Assembly: GCF_902506425.1 (NCBI RefSeq)
Contig: NZ_LR732469.1
Span: forward strand, 1,491,001 to 1,555,000
Length of the DNA: 64,000 nucleotides
Reading direction: 5' to 3'
DNA from: Novosphingobium sp. 9U
GTDB lineage: Bacteria; Pseudomonadota; Alphaproteobacteria; Sphingomonadales; Sphingomonadaceae
Shown here: positions 8,152 to 16,715 of the stretch, in pieces
Numbering within the stretch: position 1 is the stretch's first letter
How the letters are laid out: every line of letters begins with the position of its first letter
Notes under the pieces: model-generated
What the model was told of the DNA's origin: nothing
The model's input: the letters and a program-made list of their open reading frames with translations, nothing else
Database searches by the model: none
Position numbers and translations under genes: made by a program

Positions 8152-8967
8152 CTAATTGGCGATCGCGCGGCGGTTGGCAAGGCTCGGCAATTGCGACCGA
8201 ACGTCGGCGATGCGCGTGCGGTCGATCTCGGCAAAACCCACGCCCGGTGCGTCGCCACCCATGTCGAGCAGCACCTCGCCCCACGGATCGATCGCCAGGC
8301 TGTGCCCGTATGTTGCCCGCCCATCCTCGTGTCGCCCGACCTGCGCTGCGGCCAGGACGTAGGCGCTCGCCTCCACGGCCCGCGCGCGCTGGAGCAAGTG
8401 CCAGTGCGCGGCTCCGGTCGGCACCGTAAAGGCCGCTGGAATGGCGATGACGTCGCATTGCGCCCGGCCGAGCGCCTCGAACAACGCGGGGAAGCGAATG
8501 TCGTAGCAGATTGCCAGGCCAAGCCGCCCGAGCGGCGTCTCGACCGTCGTGACGCTCTCGCCCGCCGCATAGGCGTTCGATTCGCGCCAGGACTCGCCCG
8601 TGGCGAGGTCGACGTCGAACATGTGCATCTTGTCGTAGCGCGCCACGATCTCGCCAGCATCGTCGATGACGAAAGACCGGTTCGCCCACCGCCCGTCTTC
8701 GCGGGCGACCGCCAACGATCCCAACGCCACCCACACGCCCTCACGCGCCGCCGCTTCGCGCGCCGCGGCAAGCACACGGTCGTCGTCCTCCCGCACGATT
8801 GCGGCCGCGGCGCGCTTGCGATCGCGGTCGAGCAGGCCGGACATCTCGGGCGTAAACAGCATCGCCGCTCCGCCCGCCTTGGCCTGCGCCACAGCATCGA
8901 CGATCGCCGCGGCGTTCGCAGCCGGGTCGATGCCCGTGGTCATCTGAAGGATCGCTGCGCGTGCCAT
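8152..8967 (-). CDS. Nitrilase-superfamily carbon-nitrogen hydrolase (Nit1-like)
   Basis: A 271-residue amidase. The catalytic triad is clear: E41 (TPEMSG), K113 (DKMHMFDVD) and C154 (ICYDIRFP). Sequence around the triad and the DVDL stretch resemble the Nit1/NIT branch whose known members hydrolyse deaminated glutathione. The gene lies 8 nt behind glutaredoxin grxC, which fits a role in glutathione housekeeping; the exact substrate is inferred. Length is normal for the family. Confidence 0.85.
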   Translation of the reverse strand: MARAAILQMTTGIDPAANAAAIVDAVAQAKAGGAAMLFTPEMSGLLDRDRKRAAAAIVREDDDRVLAAAREAAAREGVWVALGSLAVAREDGRWANRSFVIDDAGEIVARYDKMHMFDVDLATGESWRESNAYAAGESVTTVETPLGRLGLAICYDIRFPALFEALGRAQCDVIAIPAAFTVPTGAAHWHLLQRARAVEASAYVLAAAQVGRHEDGRATYGHSLAIDPWGEVLLDMGGDAPGVGFAEIDRTRIADVRSQLPSLANRRAIAN

Positions 8968-8975
8968 GCCGGCGG

Positions 8976-9236
8976 TCAGATCCCCAGCAAGGTGTCGAGT
9001 TGGCCCTGGCTGTCGAGGGCACTGATGTCGTCAAAGCCACCCAGCGCCTTGCCACCCACCAACACCTGCGGAACGGTCCGCGCACCGGGCACACGCTCGA
9101 GCATTTCCGCCTTCTTGGGCCCGCCCATGGTCACGTCGAATTCCTCGTAGGACACGCCCTTTTTGTCGAGCAGCGACTTGGCGGCGACGCAATAGGGGCA
9201 GCCCCACTTGGTGTATATCTCGACCTTTTCAGCCAT
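8976..9236 (-). CDS. grxC: Glutaredoxin 3
   Basis: An 86-residue dithiol glutaredoxin with the active site C13-P-Y-C16 and the cis-proline motif TVPQVLVGG, followed by GGFDDISAL. It reduces disulfides and glutathione mixed disulfides in the cytoplasm. I used the ATG at 9236 because the protein then begins MAEKVEIYTK as the family does; an in-frame extension upstream has no ribosome site. It heads the grxC-nit-DUF1178 operon, divergent from hsp20. Confidence 0.93.
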   Translation of the reverse strand: MAEKVEIYTKWGCPYCVAAKSLLDKKGVSYEEFDVTMGGPKKAEMLERVPGARTVPQVLVGGKALGGFDDISALDSQGQLDTLLGI

Positions 9237-9271
9237 CTGACTCACTGTCCTTTTTTGCTTTTGCAGACCCA

Positions 9272-9297
9272 CTTGAAACGCGTGACGCCTGCCATAT
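9272..9297 (+). promoter_or_regulatory. Sigma-32 (RpoH)-type heat-shock promoter of hsp20
   Basis: CTTGAAA (9272-9278) is separated by 13 nt from CCATAT (9292-9297). This matches the RpoH consensus (CTTGAA, 11-16 nt, CCCCAT-type). Transcription would begin near 9305, leaving a leader of about 95 nt before the hsp20 start at 9401. The promoter also lies within the divergent grxC control region. Confidence 0.7.
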
Positions 9298-9304
9298 CTT
9301 GGCG

Positions 9305-9400
9305 TTCGAGCGATCGCCCGCAAGGGGATAGCTCGCTAGTGAGGCGCCGGGTTCCCGGGCCTCACCCCACACGAAGATTGCTCATTGGAGGATTTTTGTC
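9305..9400 (+). promoter_or_regulatory. ROSE-like RNA thermometer in the hsp20 leader
   Basis: The leader has a strong hairpin (GTGAGG 9339-9344 with CCTCAC 9360-9365, inner CCGG/CCGG). It then has the short motif TTGCT (9378-9382) five bases before the ribosome site GGAGGA (9387-9392), 8 nt from the ATG. A T(T/C)GCT motif opposite the Shine-Dalgarno is the hallmark of ROSE elements in alphaproteobacterial small heat-shock genes. The fold was judged by eye. Confidence 0.55.
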
Positions 9401-9871
9401 ATGAACCGTATCGACTTTTCGCCCTATCGCCGCACCATGGTCGGCTTCGACCGCCTGTTCGACATGATCGAGAACCAGGCCCGGGTGCAAGGCGGGGACA
9501 AGTACCCCCCCTTCAACATCGAGCGCCGCGGCAGCGACGCCTATCGCATCACCCTCGCAGTCGCCGGGTTTAAGCCCGCCGACATCGACATCACGGCGCA
9601 GGCCAACCTGCTGGTGGTGAAGGGCCAGAAGCCCGACGAGGATGGCGAAGGCCAGTTCCTGCACGTCGGCATCGCCCAGCGCGGGTTCGAGCGTCGCTTT
9701 GAGCTGGCGGACTACGTCCGCGTGCAGAACGCCGACCTTGCCGATGGGCTGCTCGTGATCGACCTCGTGCGCGAAGTGCCCGAGGCGATGAAGCCCAAGA
9801 AGATCGCGATCGGCGGCAACACCCTGACCGTGGTCGAAGGCCAGAAGGACGGGGAGGCAGCGGCAGCATAA
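9401..9871 (+). CDS. Small heat-shock protein, Hsp20/IbpA family
   Basis: A 156-residue alpha-crystallin-type chaperone. An N-terminal arm with FDRLFDMIENQ precedes the crystallin domain (about 35-130), starting YPPFNIERRGSDAYRITLAVAGF as in IbpA/HspH proteins, and the C-terminal motif IAIGG stands for the usual I-x-I anchor. It would hold denatured proteins in a refoldable state in the cytoplasm. A heat-shock promoter and a likely RNA thermometer lie upstream, and an intrinsic terminator follows, so it is a single-gene unit. Confidence 0.93.
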   Translation: MNRIDFSPYRRTMVGFDRLFDMIENQARVQGGDKYPPFNIERRGSDAYRITLAVAGFKPADIDITAQANLLVVKGQKPDEDGEGQFLHVGIAQRGFERRFELADYVRVQNADLADGLLVIDLVREVPEAMKPKKIAIGGNTLTVVEGQKDGEAAAA

Positions 9872-9896
9872 GCTGCACTGACTTGCCGAAATGACG

Positions 9897-9929
9897 GGGG
9901 CGGTCCGGGTGATCCGGGCCGCCCTTTTT
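9897..9929 (+). terminator. Intrinsic terminator after hsp20
   Basis: GGGCGG (9898-9903) pairs with CCGCCC, with an inner CCGG/CCGG step around GTGAT, followed directly by TTTTT (9925-9929). This is a textbook Rho-independent terminator 26 nt after the hsp20 stop. Confidence 0.85.
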
Positions 9930-10191
9930 GCGTCTGCGAGGTTGCCCGGGAGCAAGTCGCACCATTTTGGTGGAAGGTCCAAGGGCGTTTGCACATCCGT
10001 TGATCGGCCAAGGTCGCGATCTCAAGGGCAGCACCCAGGCGCTTCCACCAAGAGTTTGGGGGTGTCGCGTTCCCCTGTGGCTAAACGGCGGGATCTTCCG
10101 TCCCAACACGTTACGGCAGGAACCGAGGCGATCGCCCACACGGGCCCGCCTCTTTCCAGTACATCACGCAGAGCCGAGGTGGGGAACGGGT
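9930..10191. other. Gap between hsp20 terminator and acyltransferase gene
   Basis: About 260 nt without a gene I can support. The only longer frames are low-quality extensions of neighbours. No clear promoter, hairpin with T-run or repeat was found; a purine-rich GAGG...GGGG stretch at 10176-10184 serves the next gene. Confidence 0.5.
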
Positions 10192-11253
10192 GTGAGTGTA
10201 AGCGGGACTGCGAAGCGGTTGGACGAGCGGGTACACACCCTCGATGGTCTGCGCGGCGTCGCCGCATGCCTGGTGGCCTTGTACCACTTCTCGCACCCGC
10301 TAGCGCCTGCGGGCTACATCGCCGTCGACTTGTTCTTCATAATGAGCGGCTATGTGATCGCGCAAGCCTATACCGTTCGTCTTGAGCGCGGCCTCGGTGC
10401 GCCTGACTTCCTGCGCATGAGGCTGCTTCGGCTCTATCCCCTCTACGCCGTCGGACTTGTTCTAGGGCTGGTGGTGACGACCCTGTTAGGCCTGCTGCCG
10501 CTCAAGCAAACCCTCGCCAGCCTTGCTGCGAATTCGCTCATGCTGCCCGCGCCGCTTCTGCACGGCGGCTACCTATATCCATTTAATCCCGCGAGTTGGT
10601 CGCTCTTCTTCGAGCTCGTGATCAATCTTGCCTTCGCGCTGTGGATGTTCAAGGCCAGGAGTTGGACGCTTACCCTAATCATGCTGGCCGCAGCCATTGT
10701 CATGGTCCCGATCGCGCCAGGGCATTACAACCTCAATGTGGGTTTCAGGATCCTGCCGGAACAGATCATCGGCGCGACAGCGCGGGTATGCTTCTCCTTC
10801 TCAGCGGGCATTCTGGTCTATCGCTGGCAGCAAGGCCGCGTTCGCACCGGGAGTTGGCTTGCCGTCGTGCTGTTGCTGCTCACCGTCGCAGTGCTCATGT
10901 TATCGGTTCCCACATCCTGCCAGGCCGGGCGCGATCTGCTCCTCGTGCTGATCGTTTCGCCACTGCTCGTCATCGTGGGGGTTCGGATCGACCCGCCGGC
11001 GAGCCTGCTGCCGGTCTTCCGGTACCTGGGCGACATCTCCTATGCACTGTATGCCGTGCACATGGCGGTCGTGAACGCATGGCTGCTGTGGAGACCGGGT
11101 GACGATCACACCGCAGCGTCCAGCATTATCGCGTACCTGCTGCTGATCATCGTGCTGGCGACCGGATTGGAGCACTTCTTCGACAAGCCGGTGCGGCTAT
11201 ACCTCGCGCGACGCCGCCGCATCGCCACAAGTGCGATACCGCAGTCTGTGTAG
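10192..11253 (+). CDS. Acyltransferase 3 (OafA/YrhL) family membrane protein
   Basis: A 353-residue integral-membrane acyltransferase. It opens with the family signature RVHTLDGLRGVAA followed by ALYHFSHP (the catalytic-type His) and has about ten hydrophobic segments, ending in the FFDKPVR motif typical of these enzymes. Members O-acylate exopolysaccharide, LPS or other envelope sugars. I placed the start at the GTG 10192, just before the conserved opening, with GAGG/GGGGAA upstream; the longer frame would add a non-conserved, non-hydrophobic 88 residues. No sugar-biosynthesis genes flank it, so the acceptor is unknown. Confidence 0.87.
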   Translation: MSVSGTAKRLDERVHTLDGLRGVAACLVALYHFSHPLAPAGYIAVDLFFIMSGYVIAQAYTVRLERGLGAPDFLRMRLLRLYPLYAVGLVLGLVVTTLLGLLPLKQTLASLAANSLMLPAPLLHGGYLYPFNPASWSLFFELVINLAFALWMFKARSWTLTLIMLAAAIVMVPIAPGHYNLNVGFRILPEQIIGATARVCFSFSAGILVYRWQQGRVRTGSWLAVVLLLLTVAVLMLSVPTSCQAGRDLLLVLIVSPLLVIVGVRIDPPASLLPVFRYLGDISYALYAVHMAVVNAWLLWRPGDDHTAASSIIAYLLLIIVLATGLEHFFDKPVRLYLARRRRIATSAIPQSV

Positions 11254-11452
11254 CTGACTTTCAACAGCCCTTCTCTCTTCATCGCCGGGCCGAACGATCG
11301 ATCCTCTCACCTCGCCTAATAAAAGACCAGGCGGGCATCCTACCTACCCGGGAACGACGAGGATGAGAGACCTGAGGAAGAGAGCGATACCGACGGAGCC
11401 TGCATCGACTCAGGCTTTAAGGCTGTGACCGCCGTATGCGCGCCCGCCCAGA

Positions 11453-13084
11453 TCAGACCAGACGCGCCTGCTGTACGGCTGCTTCGATGAACCCGGCGAA
11501 CAGCGGATGCGGCTCGAAGGGCTTGCTCTTCAGTTCCGGATGGAACTGCACGCCGATGAACCAGGGATGGTCCGGCCGCTCGACGATCTCGGGCAGCAGG
11601 CCATCGGGTGACATGCCCGAGAAGATCAGCCCATTGCCTTCAAGCGCCTCTCGATAGGTGCCGTTCACTTCGTAGCGGTGGCGGTGGCGCTCCGAGATCT
11701 GCGAGGCGCCATAGATCGACGCGACGCGGCTGTTGCCGGTCAGCTCGGCCGGATAGGCGCCGACGCGCATCGTGCCGCCAAGGTCACCGCCGGCGGCTCG
11801 CTGCTGCAGGCCGTCCTTGCTCATCCACTCGGTGATGATGCCGACCACCGGCTCGTTGGTCTCCCCGAACTCGGTGGACGAGGCATCGGCGATTCCCGCC
11901 GCGCGCGCGCCTTCGATGCAGGCCATCTGCATGCCTAGGCAAATGCCGAAGAACGGCACCTGTCGCTCGCGCGCGAAACGGACGCTGGCGATCTTGCCCT
12001 CGGTGCCACGCTCGCCAAAACCGCCGGGTACGAGGATGCCGTGCATTGGCTCGAGCAGCGCGGCGATCTCGGATTTGTCCTCACGCTCGAAGATCTCGGC
12101 GTCGATCCAGTTGATATGGACCTTCACCTTGTTGGCGATCCCGCCGTGGAGCAGCGCCTCGTTCAGCGACTTGTAGGCATCGGGCAGGCCGACGTACTTG
12201 CCGACGACGCCGATCGTCACCTCGCCCTCGGGGTTCTGGTAGCGATCGACGATCTCGGTCCAGCGCGCGAGCGGCGGGGCGGGCGCCGTCATCCCGAAGT
12301 GGTGCAGCACCTCCGCATCCAGCCCCTCGGCATGGTACTGGAGCGGCACCGAGTAGATGTTGGGCGCGTCGAGCGCGGGGATCACCGCCTCGCGCCGCAC
12401 GTTGCAGAACAGCGCGATCTTTGCGCGCTCGTTCTCGGGCAGCGGACGCTCGCAGCGACACAGCAGGATGTCGGGCTGGATGCCCAAGCCGGTCAGCTCG
12501 CGCACCGAGTGCTGCGTCGGCTTGGTCTTCAGCTCGCCCGCAGCGGCGATGTAAGGCACCAGCGTCACGTGCACGAAGCAAGTCTGCTCGCGCCCTAGTT
12601 CGTTTCGCAGCTGGCGGAGCGCCTCGATGAACGGCAGGCTCTCGATGTCGCCTACGGTGCCGCCGATCTCGCACAGAACGAAGTCGAGGTCATCGGTGTC
12701 GGCCTGCGCGAACTGCTTGATGGCGTCGGTGACGTGCGGGATCACCTGGACGGTCGCGCCGAGGTAATCGCCGCGGCGCTCCTTGGCGATGATGTCGCGG
12801 TAGATGCGGCCCGAGGTGATGTTGTCGCCCTGGTGCGCCGACACGCCGGTGAAGCGCTCATAGTGGCCAAGGTCGAGATCGGTTTCGGCACCATCATCGG
12901 TGACGTAGACTTCGCCGTGCTGGTACGGGCTCATCGTGCCAGGATCGACGTTCAGATAGGGATCGAACTTGCGAATGCGGACCTTGAATCCGCGCGCTTG
13001 CAGCAGCGCCGCCAGGCTCGCCGCCATGAGGCCCTTGCCCAGCGAGGAGACCACGCCGCCGGTGATGAAAATATGCCGCGCCAT
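11453..13084 (-). CDS. pyrG: CTP synthase
   Basis: A 543-residue CTP synthase, the normal length. The synthetase domain (about 1-265) begins [17 protein letters not shown], an ATP-binding P-loop, with [20 protein letters not shown]. The glutaminase domain holds the nucleophile Cys in [10 protein letters not shown] and the His/Glu pair in VQFHPEL. It converts UTP, ATP and glutamine to CTP. It lies downstream of tpiA and secG on the same strand, an arrangement common in alphaproteobacteria. It converges with the acyltransferase gene; the 199 nt between them contain only weak inverted repeats. Confidence 0.98.
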   Translation of the reverse strand: MARHIFITGGVVSSLGKGLMAASLAALLQARGFKVRIRKFDPYLNVDPGTMSPYQHGEVYVTDDGAETDLDLGHYERFTGVSAHQGDNITSGRIYRDIIAKERRGDYLGATVQVIPHVTDAIKQFAQADTDDLDFVLCEIGGTVGDIESLPFIEALRQLRNELGREQTCFVHVTLVPYIAAAGELKTKPTQHSVRELTGLGIQPDILLCRCERPLPENERAKIALFCNVRREAVIPALDAPNIYSVPLQYHAEGLDAEVLHHFGMTAPAPPLARWTEIVDRYQNPEGEVTIGVVGKYVGLPDAYKSLNEALLHGGIANKVKVHINWIDAEIFEREDKSEIAALLEPMHGILVPGGFGERGTEGKIASVRFARERQVPFFGICLGMQMACIEGARAAGIADASSTEFGETNEPVVGIITEWMSKDGLQQRAAGGDLGGTMRVGAYPAELTGNSRVASIYGASQISERHRHRYEVNGTYREALEGNGLIFSGMSPDGLLPEIVERPDHPWFIGVQFHPELKSKPFEPHPLFAGFIEAAVQQARLV

Positions 13085-13203
13085 GGGAGATGGGCCTTAA
13101 AACGCAAGGAGGCACCTGGGCAAGCGCCCGGAACCTCAGTCCACAACAAATGAAGCTCAAGCGAGGGCTCGGCGCGCCGAGCCCCGCGATCGATCAGGCC
13201 GGC

Positions 13204-13599
13204 TTACTTCGCGGCCGAACCTGCCAGCGGGTCGTTAGCCGGGACCGGGCTGGCCGGCGCCCGCTCGACCGGCGCGGGCGCCGCGCCCGGGTTGGTAGTG
13301 CCGGCGAGCGGATCGGCCGGCGCATGCACGGGCGCATTGCGCTGCAAGGAGGTATCGAGCTGGCGCCCGGTCGTCACGTCCACCGCCAGCGCGGCCAGGA
13401 TGATGCTGAGCACGACAAACAGCGTCGCCAGCACGGCCGTGGCGCGCGTCAGGAAATTGGCCGCGCCGCGTGCCGACATCAGCCCCGAAGGGTTGCCGCC
13501 GCCAGTGCCGAGGCCACCGCCTTCCGACTGCTGCATGAGGATCACGCCCACCAAGGCGGCGGCGATCAGCGCCTGGACAACGGTCAGGAACGTAAACAT
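13204..13599 (-). CDS. secG: Preprotein translocase subunit SecG
   Basis: A 131-residue SecG with two membrane helices (about 3-20 and 50-75) separated by the conserved cytoplasmic loop LMQQSEGGGLGTGGG. It supports SecYE-driven export. The C-terminal tail from about residue 85 is long and rich in Pro and Ala, as in other alphaproteobacterial SecG proteins. It sits between tpiA and pyrG on the same strand. Confidence 0.95.
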   Translation of the reverse strand: MFTFLTVVQALIAAALVGVILMQQSEGGGLGTGGGNPSGLMSARGAANFLTRATAVLATLFVVLSIILAALAVDVTTGRQLDTSLQRNAPVHAPADPLAGTTNPGAAPAPVERAPASPVPANDPLAGSAAK

Positions 13600-13759
13600 G
13601 CAATCTTCCAGATAAGTCGCGAACGATCAGGGCCGCTCGCCATTACGCCCGCGCAGATAGGCTTTTGGCCGCGATGGTGCAAGCGGGTGTGCTGCCAGCG
13701 AGAGCGCACAAGCCGCTCTCCACCTTCGGCTAGGCTGCAAGCAGCCAAGCCTGTGTATC

Positions 13760-13777
13760 CTCTCCCCGTCCGGAGAG
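13760..13777. terminator. Hairpin between tpiA and secG
   Basis: CTCTCC (13760-13765) pairs with GGAGAG (13772-13777). It lies 10 nt after the tpiA stop (minus strand) and resembles the CTCTCC-type intergenic hairpins found repeatedly in proteobacterial genomes. No T-run follows, so read-through into secG is possible. Confidence 0.4.
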
Positions 13778-13787
13778 AGGGAGCACG

Positions 13788-14549
13788 TCAGGACTCTTCC
13801 AGCGCAGCAGCTGCGCCGACGATCGCCAGGAAGCTTTCGGCGGTCAGGCTCGCGCCGCCAACCAAGGCGCCGCCGACGTCGGGGATCGACAGCAGTTCGC
13901 CCGCGTTGTCCGCCTTGACCGAGCCCCCGTAGAGGATGCGCACGGCCGCGCCGGCCTCGCCGTAGATCGCGACCAGCTTGCCGCGGATGGCCTTGTGCAT
14001 GGCAGCGACGTCTTCGACTGACGGAACCCGGCCGGTGCCGATGGCCCAGACAGGTTCATAAGCGACCGTCAGCTTATCCACCGCGCCGTCGACCTGCGGG
14101 CACGATCCGTCCAGCTGCGCGCCGACCACGCTCTCGGCATTGCCGGCGTCGCGCTCTGCCTCGATCTCGCCAACGCACAGGATTACTGCCAGCCCGGCCG
14201 CAAGCGCTGCCTCGCCCTTGGCACGCACGGTCGCATCGTCTTCCCCATGCAGCGTGCGCCGTTCGGAGTGCCCGACGATCGTGAAGTCCGCGCCCGCATC
14301 CTTCAGCATGGCGGCGGAGATATCGCCGGTGAAGGCGCCGCTATCCTTGACGTGGCAGTCCTGCCCGCCAACGCCGATCAGCTCCACCGCCTCGCGCGTG
14401 CGGTGGATCAGCGTGGCCGGCGGCGCCACTGCGACCTGCACCTTGGGCAGGCGCGCCGCGCCCCGATCGATTGCCCGCGCCTCGCTGAGGATCGCGCGCG
14501 TGCCGTTCATTTTCCAATTGCCGACGATGTAAGGCAGACTTGCCATCAT
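13788..14549 (-). CDS. tpiA: Triosephosphate isomerase
   Basis: A 253-residue TIM-barrel enzyme interconverting dihydroxyacetone phosphate and glyceraldehyde 3-phosphate. The substrate Lys is in GNWKMNGT, the electrophile His in VGHSERR, and the catalytic Glu in AYEPVWAIGTG; the phosphate loop ILYGGSVK is intact. Two adjacent ATG codons are possible starts (14549 and 14546). It is divergent from ppiD and leads the tpiA-secG-pyrG group. Confidence 0.97.
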   Translation of the reverse strand: MMASLPYIVGNWKMNGTRAILSEARAIDRGAARLPKVQVAVAPPATLIHRTREAVELIGVGGQDCHVKDSGAFTGDISAAMLKDAGADFTIVGHSERRTLHGEDDATVRAKGEAALAAGLAVILCVGEIEAERDAGNAESVVGAQLDGSCPQVDGAVDKLTVAYEPVWAIGTGRVPSVEDVAAMHKAIRGKLVAIYGEAGAAVRILYGGSVKADNAGELLSIPDVGGALVGGASLTAESFLAIVGAAAALEES

Positions 14550-14601
14550 GAACCCTTGTCTACGAGCCGACTCGTTGAAAGCGGCTCCCCCTGTTACCCG
14601 G

Positions 14602-14631
14602 CAGCTAGGACAGGGCCGCCCGGCTTGTCAA
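14602..14631 (-). promoter_or_regulatory. Candidate housekeeping promoter of tpiA
   Basis: On the minus strand TTGACA (14631-14626) is followed after 18 nt by TAGCTG (14607-14602), a sigma-70-type -35/-10 pair. It would start transcription about 45 nt upstream of the tpiA start codon. Confidence 0.4.
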
Positions 14632-14831
14632 AGCGAGCGCGCCCGCTTTGCGACGACACGTCGTCCAGCGATGGGATCGTTCGCCCCTCTCCTTGCAAGC
14701 CGGCCGCGCACAAGTTTGCCGCGCGCCATTGCAGGAAGCCGCGTTGGCACTTAAAGCGTCGCCGCCCGGGCGCGAGCGTACTGTTTCGCGCCTACCCGAC
14801 ACGTCTCACTTGCTGAACGGCTCTCTCGCGC

Positions 14832-16715
14832 ATGCTCCATTTCTTCCGCACCCTCATCAAGTCGAAGATCGGCGCCATCGTGGCGATCGTCGTGCTCGGC
14901 GTGATCGCGCTGTCGTTCGTCGCCGGCGACATCGGCGGCAATCGTAGCCTGGGCGGTGCAGGCAGCGGCGTCATCGCAGAAGTGGGCGGGGAGGACATCA
15001 CCTCGGCCGACCTCAATCGCGAGGCGAACGACGCCTTGCAGCGGGTGCGCCAGCAGGACGCCAACCTGTCGATGGCCGGCCTGGTTGCCCGCGGTGGCCT
15101 CCAGATCCTGCTGAACGACCTCGTCGACCTCAATGCGCTCTACGCGTTCGGCAAGGACCATGGCGTCATCGCCGGCGACCGGCTGATCGACAGCGAGTTG
15201 CAGCGTGCAGGCGCCTTGCAGCCCAACGCCATCCCGCGCCAGTCGGTGGCGACGCGCCTGGTTGCACGCCAGCTGCTCTCGCCGGCCGAATACGGCGCCG
15301 TCATGCCTCGCGAACTGGCCTGGCGCTATGGCCAGCTGCTGGGCGAGCGGCGCATCGGCTCCGTCGCCGTGCTGCCCGCCCTCAGCTTCGCGCCGGAAAA
15401 GGCACCAAGCACGGCACAGCTGTCGAATTACTACAAGGCGCACACCAGCACCTTCATCCGCCCCGAGCGCCGCGTGATCCGCTTCACGACGTTCGGCCCC
15501 GACGTGGTGAAGAACGTGCCGGCGCCGACCGATGCGGAAATCGCCAAGAGGTACGAGGCCAACAAGGCGCTCTATGCCGCGCTGGAGCGCCGCGCCGTCA
15601 CCCAGCTCGTCGTTCCGACAGAGGCCGCAGCCAAGGCGATCGTCGCCGAGGTCACCGGTGGCAAGACGCTGGAGGCCTCCGCTGCGCAGAAGGGACTCGC
15701 CGCCGCCAAGGTCGGTCCGTTGAGCAAGCAGGACTTCACCGCCCAGTCCTCCGCAGCGGTGGCCGATGCGGTGTTTGCCGCTCCCAAGGGCCAGCTCGTT
15801 ACGGCGCGCAGCCCGCTGGGCTGGTACGTCGTGCGGGTCGAAGCGATCGACCAGCGCGCCGGCCGCTCCCTCGAAGAGGTCAAGGGCGAGATCGCGACTG
15901 CGCTCGCCGCCGACAAGCGCCGCAGCGTGATCAGCGATTTCGTCGCCAAGGTCGAAGAACAGTTCGAAGGTGGCGCCAACTTGCCCGAGGTCGCCAAGAA
16001 CCTCGGCCTGCAAGTGCAGACCACACCTCCGCTGACGGCCGATGGCGCGGTCTACAACCAGCCCGGGGCCGCAATCTCGCCAGCGCTCAAGCCCGTACTC
16101 AAGACCGCTTTCACCATGGCGGAGAACGAACCGCAGGTGGCCGAGGCGGAGCCGGGCAAGACGTTCGTGCTCTATGACGTGACCGCGGTTGCGCCTTCCG
16201 CGCCGGCGCCGTTCAACGAGATCGTGCAGGACGTGAAGGTCGCCTATGCGCTCGATATCGGTGCGGCGACGGCCAAGGCACAGGCGCTGGCGATCCAGGC
16301 TGCCGTGCGTAAGGGTGAGAAGCTCGACGCCGCGATCGCCAAGATCGGCAAGAAGCTTCCGCCGATCGAACGTGTCGGCATGACCCGGCCCGAGCTCGCG
16401 CAGATCCAGCGCTCGGGCCGCCAGGTGCCGCCGCCGGTGCGCCTGCTATTCGCCATGGCCCGCGGTACCGTGAAGGTGCAGGAAGCGCCGCAGAAGCGTG
16501 GCTGGTTCGTGGTCGTGCTCGACAGCATCGAGCCCGGCAAGATCGATCGCAACGATCCCTCGATCGCCAATGCCCAGCGTGAGCTCGGCAAGGTGGCGGG
16601 CGGGGAATATGCCGAGACGCTGCGCAAGGCGATCACCAAGAGCGTCGGCGTCAAGCGCAACGAGGCGGCTTTGGCAGCCCTGCGCGACGAGCTCTCCGGC
16701 AAGAGCGCCGAGTGA
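14832..16715 (+). CDS. Membrane-anchored peptidyl-prolyl isomerase, PpiD/SurA-like
   Basis: A 627-residue periplasmic folding factor. One N-terminal membrane helix (about 13-32) anchors it; a SurA_N-like domain follows (IAEVGGEDITSADLNREAND), then a parvulin-type rotamase region around 240-370 and a C-terminal chaperone-like part. It probably helps outer-membrane proteins fold, consistent with the PpiD family. It opens the plus-strand run ppiD-trpE-..., and its stop overlaps the trpE GTG start. This ppiD-trp linkage is familiar from sphingomonads. Confidence 0.87.
   Translation: MLHFFRTLIKSKIGAIVAIVVLGVIALSFVAGDIGGNRSLGGAGSGVIAEVGGEDITSADLNREANDALQRVRQQDANLSMAGLVARGGLQILLNDLVDLNALYAFGKDHGVIAGDRLIDSELQRAGALQPNAIPRQSVATRLVARQLLSPAEYGAVMPRELAWRYGQLLGERRIGSVAVLPALSFAPEKAPSTAQLSNYYKAHTSTFIRPERRVIRFTTFGPDVVKNVPAPTDAEIAKRYEANKALYAALERRAVTQLVVPTEAAAKAIVAEVTGGKTLEASAAQKGLAAAKVGPLSKQDFTAQSSAAVADAVFAAPKGQLVTARSPLGWYVVRVEAIDQRAGRSLEEVKGEIATALAADKRRSVISDFVAKVEEQFEGGANLPEVAKNLGLQVQTTPPLTADGAVYNQPGAAISPALKPVLKTAFTMAENEPQVAEAEPGKTFVLYDVTAVAPSAPAPFNEIVQDVKVAYALDIGAATAKAQALAIQAAVRKGEKLDAAIAKIGKKLPPIERVGMTRPELAQIQRSGRQVPPPVRLLFAMARGTVKVQEAPQKRGWFVVVLDSIEPGKIDRNDPSIANAQRELGKVAGGEYAETLRKAITKSVGVKRNEAALAALRDELSGKSAE

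Noticed and set aside
10192..11253. Acyltransferase as part of a polysaccharide cluster
   Set aside because: No glycosyltransferase, polymerase or sugar-nucleotide gene is adjacent; neighbours are hsp20 and pyrG.
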